Source of the DNA: Homarus americanus
Taxonomy: Eukaryota; Arthropoda; Malacostraca; Decapoda; Nephropidae
Direction of reading: 5' to 3'
DNA: 64,000 bases
Assembly (NCBI RefSeq): GCF_018991925.1
Contig: NW_024738608.1
Span: 4,596,418-4,660,417 of the forward strand
A model generated the notes under the pieces. That model searched no databases. It was not told the origin of the DNA and saw nothing but the letters and a program-made list of their open reading frames with translations. Below are positions 23,489-64,000 of the stretch, piece by piece (the stretch's first letter is position 1; each line of letters opens with the position of its first letter). The position numbers were made by a program, and so were the translations under genes.

Positions 23489-25387
23489 CTAGCAAGTGGA
23501 AGTGCCATCCTGTAAAATGCTCACCCACTACTCTCTGGAAAGACAGTGCACCAGGAACAAGACAAACACTGGTGTCCTAATTGTCATCAGGAAAATTTTA
23601 AGGAAGTTTAACAGCTGGTTGCCGTTCCTAACCGGAAATGGCCAATTACACATTGGACTTCCATCCACCAAATTCTCCAGTTGGCATTAGAGGGTTTAAA
23701 TTTGGCTTGGATTGTTCATTTTACCAATTACTTGAAAGAGAAAATGTAAAGGGGTTTATGTACTTGTGGGGTAAATAAAAAGATATGGATATGTAACTTT
23801 GATTTTTTGAAACAATATCCAGCATCTGTATAGCAATATTATATATATATATATATTTATATATTATTATTTAGGGTACCGTAATACACAACCAATAATG
23901 TCCAACAGACTAAAAGCAAGAGGTGTCATTTCATAGAAAGGATGATGTGGAATGTTATGCAAAAGTTCAACAAATATGTTTCCCCTACAATCCTACATTT
24001 TACAAATCATCCTATTGAACTTTAATATTAAAATCACATACATGAAGTCTTTGGTTAAATAACTGAAGTACATATTTTCCTGTGATAGTCATTCAAAGCT
24101 TCTGAATATTCAATAAATAAAGATATGAACAGTGCATTCTGAAAGAAAACCTAACATCCTATTTTACCTACTGCTCTATAAAGGAGGTCTACAGAATGCT
24201 CCTATTAGGCTTTGTAAGTGTAAAAAAAGTATTTACACTTCTAAAAATGTAAAGATATAAGAATACACTGCAAAATGCAGTTCACTACATAAAATATTAC
24301 AAGCTCAATTGCCTAACCATTAAAGAAGAGATTTATTTTTGCAACAAAATACAAACTAAGACATCTTAAAACAGTACAAACCCAGATAACATGAAGGTAT
24401 TTTATAAGCTAAGCATACAGTATATACACTTAACTCCTCCACCTGTGATGTTTGCTTTTATTCGAGGTACACCCATTCAGTGATGTTCCTATTTTGGGCC
24501 AAACATGTATTCACACTGCAAAATCATTAGGTGGTCTTTCAGGAATGCTGCCAACTTCAGAATACTTTCCAGACACTCTCTTCACTTCCATACTCTTACC
24601 TAATACTGTACAGTATAATTTTGTTACCTGATTTGTTAACAGAATTCCCACTTCTCCACACAGTCATTTAAATTAGCACTGTTTTTTTAGGCAAATTTTA
24701 GTGTTTCTTTTGTGTGTTTTTAGATATATATGACAACTATGTTTATGTTTTTGCCATCTTATTTTGAAATTAAGGTACAACATACAGTATTTAACATACA
24801 CAGTATACATTACGTGAAAGAAGTCCTCAGACATGAACACAATTCTTATTCCTTCTATACATTACATATATGTAACTAATCAGCACAACAAGTATTCTTT
24901 GTAAATTCTTGATTAATGTTGGGGTTGTTTTATTTCCCAGATATTTCAGGAACTTGACTGTTTACAAGACTCAAATATTGTAGTACTGTACTGACATTAC
25001 AGTTACTTAAGGATGGTCCAGATATATGACTGACCATATATTCATCAACTTTATATGATCATAAAAGATGAAAGAGATATCCAACTCATTGAGGGTTGTA
25101 AAAAAAATGGTTTAACCAAGATGATGCAAAACTACTAGCATGTACAGTTGGCCACATAGAAAGTGAGACAATTTGTGGCCACAAATTATTTCCCTTCCTG
25201 TGTGGCCAACTTGTACACTCGCTACAGAAAGTATCTGTAAGGTGGGGTTCGACGAGTTTCAAAATGAACACCGTGACGCCTCTTGTCTCGGTAGGGTTGT
25301 CAAAATCCTTCATCCGTTGTCATACTGTCTAGCCAAAAATTTTGCAGATACTTTTTGTAGCAAGTGTACATCATGATGCTGGTATAT
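23489..25387. other. AT-rich intergenic DNA
   Basis: A short (TA)n tract lies at about 23839-23858. At 25130-25380 the words around 'tgtggcca' and 'agtatctg' recur in inverted order, a loose palindrome. No gene is supported. Confidence 0.4.
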
Positions 25388-25595
25388 ATGATGGGCTCAG
25401 AAACCGAAGAGACCACAACGCGTTGTGGTTGCTTGAAAAATAACCAGAAGCAAGATTTTGCTAAAGGTTAGTTTGGATCGGATTGGGTTAGGTTAGGTTA
25501 GGGTGAAATCCAAGACACAAAATTTCGCTTCCTGGTTATTTTGAAAACAACCACAACGCATTGTGGTCGCTTTTCGGTTTCTGAGCCCAACATAT
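25388..25595. repeat. Fold-back MITE with TTAGG core
   Basis: The left arm 'gggctcagaaaccgaa' then 'gaccacaacgcgttgtggtt' is the reverse complement of the right arm 'aaccacaacgcattgtggtc' then 'ttcggtttctgagccca', covering about 70 bp per arm. The centre holds 'gggttaggttaggttaggg'. No coding content. Confidence 0.88.
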
Positions 25596-28017
25596 ATATA
25601 TATCTTACATGCAATATTACCTAACAGCCGAAGGATTCATCAAGGTCTTTCAACCAATCTACTGCATCAATTATAAAAGTTGGTTTCTGCATTTTCTTAA
25701 AGTCTTAGGAAATTATGTGGAAAAAGAAAAGTCCCACTCTGTGTTTAACAGTTCTATGCCCTTGGTAATATGGCTGTCACCTGGGTACTGCTGCCAACCT
25801 CTTGCAAATTAATTTTTTATTTACAAATTTTTTTTTTTAATTTATTTAGGTTGTTGCACTGGTTACACTAATTTTGATATTTACAGACAGACACAACACT
25901 ATATACACAAGCGGTATTTTCACAAATACTTATTTCAGAAAGTAGCACTGGAATGTCTACGTGACATGCACTCAGTATGGTAAAGGACTAGTGACTGTCT
26001 CCATGCACTGTACATGATTTTCATTTACTGTATTATCACTTCTTGTACCTGGTTTATAAACTGGGAACAGCACAAGCAAATAAAGAAAGACCTCACATAA
26101 ATCTGGTTACAGTACCTACAAAACCCCTCACTTAGTAGTCTAGTGATCCAATCCCCCAGCAAGTTACTGTCACAGTGGAAATTTTATCAGAACTGCCAAC
26201 TAACTGGCTTTTGCCTATTTGCCAACTGTTCCAATGCTTCCCACGATACATTCATCCAAAACTGGGAAGATAGTTTTGTCGCTCACTGTGCAAGACATTT
26301 CAATAAACCAGTACAGTAGTATTTTCAAGAGCTTTGTACAAAATAGTGTGTACAACCATAATGCACATAATGTTATAAATTTAAAATACATATAATTCCA
26401 TTAGACATCCACAAATACCACTAAATAATGGCTAACTGATCAATGTACGTGGAGGGAAATTATTTAAGATGACAGGCCTAAGAAAATTAAAGGTCAGTGT
26501 GCACCCATTTTACAAGAGTACAGTTCTCCAATTTTCTTTAATATCTATCATCTAGATGGGTGTCCGTTTTAAGATCTCAGTGACCCAATGTCACAGAAGT
26601 GTTTGAGATTTCTAGAAAGCTTATAATTTTTTTTTTTTTTTTTGCTAAATTCTCCTTTTATCAACAGACCACTGAAACAGTTAAAACTTATGATTTTTAT
26701 GCCTATACTTATTCACAAATTCTACCTTATTCACACCAAGAAGGTAATATTCCCAATAGAAACTCTATCAAATATCCTACGCTTCTAATGTGCAATACAC
26801 AATTCATATATTCAGTCGAATTGATACCGTTTTCAAAAGTACTGTTTGATATAGAGCTAATATCTCCACTATATAGCACTGTTTAATTTTTACCTTAAAC
26901 ACAGGAAGCTTTGAATAATAAAAATTCTGATATAGGTTAGTAATGGTAATATCAATGTGCAAGTTGTCATACCTGGAGTACATTATATGCCCGCCCACAC
27001 AGTGGTATTTTATATTTGCTCAATGGAAGAGAAAATAAAAATAACTTGACCTGCAAAACCGGGGATCCAGTTGTATAAAAACACTTGAAAATGGGTAAAA
27101 AATATTCCCTGTAAAATTGTTCACAATGCATTTTCATGAACCTAAGGCACATAAAATCCATGATGCAAGATTTGAGCTGCTGAAAAAAAAAATTAATAAG
27201 TAAATTTCACATATTTCAACTAACCGAAGATGCTCAAAGAAATCATGCAGGGAGGGAGAAAAAACTATCAAGCCATGATATGCCTGTACTGTACATTGTT
27301 GAGTGGACCAACCCGATGCACCTTGAGCACTGTTAAGTCTTATTACAATTATATGTAGCTGCAAGGCTACATTTTCCACCCATAAGGTGCTCATGCACAC
27401 AAGCATTCTTTAAGTACTGTAGCACATAAATTAGGAATGACTAACATGCAATATCTTTGAAAGTTTACAGCTGATTAATGATAAATAATTCAGTTGGAAA
27501 ATATTATTCACATATTATTTAGCATTACTAAATTGTCTATATGAAAAGCAGAATACTGTAAATTTAAAACCTGGAAAAATACCATAAGTAAACGTACAGT
27601 AATTATTGTGGCATTTTGGGGGCATATACTGTCCTTGTATAATGCATAACTTAAGACACTCCATAGAGCACTAACATTAATGGCACATAATGGGATTCCC
27701 TTTTTATGCCTAGATAATATTTAATAACTGTACATGAACAGTTAGGGGGTACAAACTAAATCGGTTTCAGTGAGACATTTTGGAAACTAGGACAAATTAC
27801 AGGTACTGTACTTTTAAACTTTCCATTGAAGCCAAATACAGACTATTTCACAGGAGGGTTAGTCAACTTCCAATTTTGAGCACTTGTGTGTCTGCTAGAC
27901 TTAATAAAATCTGAACATAAGAATATAATCAGTACACATCTAAACTGACTAGTCCCATAACCAAGTATATTTGTGTAACATTACATAAATACATTTTAAA
28001 CCTAATGCACTCTGCTA
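25596..28017. other. Intergenic DNA, nothing recognised
   Basis: AT-rich sequence with short unconvincing frames on both strands. No terminal repeats, RNA genes or exon-like stretches were seen. Confidence 0.35.
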
Positions 28018-28130
28018 GGTGGCTCGTGTAATGCTCTCACTTGACCTGCAGGCTGGAAACCCAAAACGGTAATGACTGAGAACTTATCTGAGGACTATTC
28101 CATCCCTCCCTACTGCAACCATAGGGAGGG
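28018..28130 (+). repeat. Degenerate tRNA-derived SINE head
   Basis: The plus strand reads 'taggtggctcgtgtaatgct', resembling a pol III A box, then 'ctgcaggctggaaaccc', resembling a decayed B box about 30 bp later. A related copy in the opposite direction lies at 29895-29995. The boundary and 3' tail are not defined. Confidence 0.4.
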
Positions 28131-28168
28131 AGATTAGAACCAGCAGCTGGCATTCAAAGCAGGTCTAA

Positions 28169-28753
28169 GGCTGCATTTACACCAAACGAGTTGAGTCGAT
28201 TTATTAGAGTCATTTAACTCATTCCCATTCACACAGAAAGAGTCAAAACGAGTCAGGTTTGCCAACCAGTTCGGACACATATTCTCTCGCTGAACTATAT
28301 GCTCTATTGTGGGTTTGGCGCCATAGGAGGAGGAGAACCCGATTGTGGATACATGAAATCAACCCCAAAAGACCAGATTTTGGTGCCTTTAGTCATTTAT
28401 TCCCAGACTTGGTGAACCATCCTGACAAATTCTACAGTACAATTTCTTTAGGATGACAACTGAAAACTTGAAGAAGTTGGTGGACATGACATGATCAGAG
28501 AGAGCAGGGCACTCCCAAACTAAATTTATCAAATCATCCACTTGCATGATGTTGCTCACACCACAATGGACATGTGGTGACTGACGAAAAAATGGGTCCA
28601 GCCATACGTATATATTACATGACATAACTCGACTCGACTCGACTCTACTCTTTCGGTATGAACGGTTTCTGGAAAAATGCATATAAATTAATGTGAACTG
28701 CAATGGTGAGTCGAGACGAGTCTTGACTCAACTCGTTTGGTGTAAATGCAGCC
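28169..28753 (+). mobile_element. PIF/Harbinger non-autonomous element
   Basis: Inverted ends GGCTGCATTTACACCAAACG and the reverse complement at the right ('ggtgtaaatgcagcc') are flanked on both sides by the 3-bp duplication TAA (28166-28168 and 28754-28756), the usual PIF/Harbinger target duplication. Inside, the plus strand codes a short piece with 'LWIHEINPKRPDFGAFSHLF' and 'PDLVNHPDKFY', matching the N-terminal part of Harbinger DDE transposases. The catalytic core is absent, so this 585-bp element is a deletion derivative. Confidence 0.88.
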
Positions 28754-29894
28754 TAATCACTGGCACAGATTTGTTGTGATTGAAGGGGCAATGACTTTCG
28801 AGACTTGTTGAAATGTGCCTTTGAACATAATCATAAAAAAAATACATCCTTTACATCATTTTAGAAAGCATAATGGTGTTTACAGAATTAGTTTGACTGC
28901 TTCTTACCTTATAATTTGAAATCTTTCAGTGAAGTAAATCCACAAGTTCACACTATGATGCGCCTCCTAAACCTGAAGTGATGAGCTGGGACTGCCCTAT
29001 TATTTATGACCTGACAGGCTGACCCATGATCCCAACATTAACAATATTATTGTGTCAACCCTTGTGATTGGAAGCGGTTGGCCCCGACATCACTAGCTGT
29101 TACATCTCAGAAAAGAGGATTGATAATGACTTAAGCTGACAAGTGTTGCTGACACACAAAGTAGAACCTAGCTGACCTCACTGTCAGTATTAAATTTAAA
29201 ACTATCACTGAATGTTGACATCAGACTACCTTCTTGCTCATTATGATTCTTAAATGTCAAAACATAAGTGATTTTTTTTTAATAGATGGGGGGGATTTGT
29301 TCTTCTAAATTACACAAATTGTAGAGGGGAAGGGAATGATTATATAGGATTTACCCTTATTTATATTTTCATAGGTGGGTTAAGTCCCCTAGTAGGATCT
29401 GTCTCAATGGCATTTGAAGTCATTACAGAAGTAGTTACTGTTAGGGTGGCAACCACCATCTGTGGAAGTTTCTTGTTTCTTGTGTTCCATTTTTTTCTGT
29501 ATAAGGGGGGGAAGGGGAGGGGAGTAGAGAATCGTTAACCACCAATTAAGGTTGCTATGGAGAGGGTTGGAAAATTATTAGATTGGCTTCCAGCTACTAT
29601 AGTCTACAGTATGCAGTAGTAGGTAGTTATCAATCAGGGACGTACTACTGCCTGGGAAGATATTGGCAGCATAATGTGTTGCCTAATGGTAGACCCTGCT
29701 GCCATATGGCATCACAAAATTGTGACCAAGTCCCAGGTTGCTGGTCTGACTTTCTGACTAATTTACACACAATTTCAGTCTCAATTGTTTCTCTTCTTTG
29801 ACAACACATCATATATACCATTTCTCACTCTTCACCTGTTTTATTTTTTCCAATTCTGCATTTTACTTATGGTTCAGTTGTTTTTCACCTCCAG

Positions 29895-29995
29895 GCCCCG
29901 ATGTAGCCCCCCCTCCCCCCAAAAAAGTGTCCTTGGCCCCTGATCTGCAGGTCCGGTACACCTATCACATGAGCCACCGAGCAATAGGCTTGAGT
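29895..29995 (-). repeat. Degenerate tRNA-derived SINE head
   Basis: On the minus strand 'gctcggtggctcatgtgata' resembles an A box, followed by 'ggacctgcagatcaggg' in the B-box position. It resembles the copy at 28018. An A-rich stretch and C/G homopolymers flank it. Confidence 0.4.
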
Positions 29996-30637
29996 ATAGA
30001 AATGGGTTTTCAGGATTAATCCTCCAAGTATATATACCACTTCAACCTAAAAAAATTGCAAAATTAATTAACACTATAAGTTATTAAAGGAGTCTGACCA
30101 TGTCTGCTTATTTTTCCAAACTGTAAAGACAAAGTCAAATGTGAGTTTAATTTATTTCAACAAGTAGCATAAAAATCATCAACCTAGCAAAATTTAATGA
30201 ACAAACTTTCATAAATAGATAAGTTATTTAATAGTAATCTTGTGAAGCAAAATCCAAGTTTCAAATGTCAGGTGATAACTACATTTATACTACAGTATAG
30301 ACTGATGGAGGGATATATCCACAAGACTTCAATACAGTACAGTATACTGTACTGTATTATTATGCAGAAAAAAGTTATTCTTTACATTACATAACTGAAT
30401 TTTTATTTAAGTTTTTCACTATATATTTCATAGCACTTAACAGCTGATTTAAAAATGCTAATGAATGAACTTACTGATACAAGACTGAGTCATGGGGGTA
30501 GATATTAGTCAGACTTAAAAAGAGCACTTCATTACCTATTTGCACAAAACTGGTACAATTTAAAAGTGTGATGGTTATCATTACATATGAAGTAGTTCCT
30601 GCTTGATAAAATTTATTTACATCTCCTACTCTACATA

Positions 30638-62296
<31,659 letters not shown>

Positions 62297-62944
62297 GGCC
62301 CCTGGTGTGCCTCAAACATGGGGCTCACCTTTCACTGAAACAACATATGTAGTGATAATTCATTGATCTCAATAGCTACATCACCAATTGCCATATTGTG
62401 CATTATTTAGCACAAAAAATAAAAATTATAAACTAAAAGAAAATGCAGTACAATATACATACACGTAATCAAATTATCTAAATTCTGTGACATTTTGCCT
62501 GTTAAACCTTAGCAAATGCCTGCAAACATGAGTGTTAATCAGCCAGCAGAGACATTGCTGCTTCTATATCAAAGAAAATTAAAAGACTTTGCTCAGTGTA
62601 ACTCCATTAAGTGTTGCTAGGATAAGGTGATGAATAATATGGGTGACTTCAGTGTTTGGAGCCAAGATCAGTCACTGGAACACGGTGACACTGATCACCC
62701 CAATACTGTGTTTATATTGTATTTCTTTGGTATTGTAAGTATTTATACAGTAAATGTAAATAGAAGGTTAATATTTAGAAGTTGCCAACACCTACAGTAC
62801 TTATATAACTGATTGTTATACAGGGTATAGGGAGAAAAGAGAAAAAAAATAAAAGTAACTTATTCTATAACGTTTTCACCCAGAATTTAATTTTTTTTAG
62901 TATTTTAACAGATAAAATTACCCAAATATTAGTTGTTCAATGCG
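62297..62944. promoter_or_regulatory. AFTPH upstream region
   Basis: AT-rich DNA directly 5' of the AFTPH start. No core promoter element could be fixed. Confidence 0.3.
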
Positions 62945-63245
62945 GGCAGGGCTTTGAAATAGCGGGAATGTCGGGTAAAAAGAGAAAAAAAGAAAAATTT
63001 AAAACCTAACCAAACCTTTCATAATTTGTAAAAATGTTATGAAATCACTTTTGAGTTTATGGATCCCTCCTCAACTGAACACCGAAAACAACACCATAAC
63101 ATAGTACTAAGCACCGAAAACACAAGGAAGGTAAACTTTTTTTTAGTTTTACAATTTTTAAAGGTTTTGTCAAGTTTTCAAAATTTGCTTAGTGTTTTTT
63201 TTAAGTATTTTACCCTACATTTCCCCTCTACTTCAAAGTCCTGCC
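62945..63245. repeat. Fold-back element, second copy
   Basis: 'gcagggctttgaaatagcgg' at the left is matched inversely by 'ctacttcaaagtcctgccc' at the right; arms include 'aaaacctaaccaaacc'. Same family as 11890-12182. Confidence 0.75.
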
Positions 63246-63651
63246 CACTTGTAATTGGTAATATTGTTGGTAATTTCATGTTAAAATACTGCACTGTACT
63301 TGAAAAATATAAATTTCTGACAAAATGTTATAGAAATTTTATTTTATTTTTTAGTTTATTTTTTCTTTCTCCATATATAAGACTCAATATATAAGTGGTA
63401 ATTATTAATGACTGACCTGCAGTCGATTTTTCATAGAAGATGATTATAAAAACGCCACAATTTCACTGTGTTTTACAGTGGACACTGTCGTGGTTTGTGA
63501 AAATGTGTTAAAAAGTGGTTATTTCTAAATTAAACATAACCTAACCTAAGTTGATGTGAAAACCAGCAGCAGAAGCATTGTTAGAAGACCTCACCAACCT
63601 AACCAAACATACCCACCTCACCTTAACTAACTTCCTAGCTGCCCCCCAGTA

Positions 63652-63940
63652 CAGCCAATCCTCGACTTACGATGGGGTTAGGGACCCAAATCCAGGTCGT
63701 AAGTCGAATTGGTCGTAAGTCGAAAATGCAAAGATAATACATAGAAAATCTAAAATGGGTGTCTCTTTTTCTTCTCAGCACCACAAAACTCTCACTTTTA
63801 AGCATGCCAGCCATTTTAAAGGGAATTACAAACAAAAATTTTGTCGGTACACAGCGCAATCACTGATGTCGGGACTCGAAAATATGTAATTTGAAAATTT
63901 TTTTGTATGAATGGGGCAGTCGTAAGTCGAGGAGTAGCTG
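63652..63940. mobile_element. Tigger-like MITE family D, copy 2
   Basis: Same body and orientation as 45616-45908: 'acttacgatggggttaggga', 'ccaaatccaggtcgtaagtc', 'taaaatgggtgtctct'. Ends 'cagccaatcctcgacttacg' and 'cgtaagtcgaggagtagctg' lie between TA dinucleotides. The shared minus frame stays open. Confidence 0.85.
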
Positions 63941-64000
63941 TATATTAAACAGAAAAAACTTAGGTTATTATTCGGCTTAGCACATCTTCAAAACACATAG

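Overview
The window looks like nuclear DNA of an arthropod, most likely a decapod crustacean. The reasons are interstitial (TTAGG)n blocks, very dense simple-sequence DNA, many Tigger/mariner-type and PIF/Harbinger-type elements, tRNA-like SINE heads, and spliced genes with short exons in long AT-rich, repeat-filled introns. There are no operons or prokaryotic features. The species assignment is inference; the gene and repeat structure is read from the sequence.

Two protein genes can be modelled end to end. PDCD2 (+ strand, 11464-21061) has nine exons, all in phase, encoding 368 aa with a MYND zinc finger and the PDCD2 C-terminal domain. Aftiphilin/AFTPH (- strand, 62296-30638) has nine exons, all in phase, encoding about 1010 aa. 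It carries repeated acidic FGDF-type motifs and the conserved clathrin-accessory C-terminus. The two genes are convergent, with a repeat-bearing intergenic region at 21062-30637. A third, unrecognised minus-strand gene is suggested by three exon-like stretches at 7804-9877, upstream of PDCD2; their phases do not all join, so its structure is unresolved.

Layout: 1-7700 holds microsatellites, two minisatellites, a (TTAGG)n block and a decayed mobile-element gene (6717-7614). 7800-9880 holds the unrecognised exons and a palindromic TTAGG-containing block. 11464-21061 is PDCD2 with several elements in its introns. 21062-30637 holds a deleted Tigger-like element, a fold-back element and a PIF/Harbinger derivative. 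30638-62296 is AFTPH, whose introns hold a mariner deletion derivative, two coding-phase-like minisatellites, LINE fragments, several Tigger-like MITEs, a long (TA)n tract and paired dispersed repeats. 62297-64000 is upstream of AFTPH and holds two more elements.

The genes do not form one pathway: PDCD2 is a ribosome-assembly/cell-growth factor and aftiphilin is a clathrin/AP-1 trafficking accessory protein. I found no novel gene system. The more unusual signals are fold-back elements with telomere-type pentamers in them, a three-copy MITE family keeping an acidic reading frame, an over-abundant dispersed GTACTGTAC-type motif, and the unrecognised exons.
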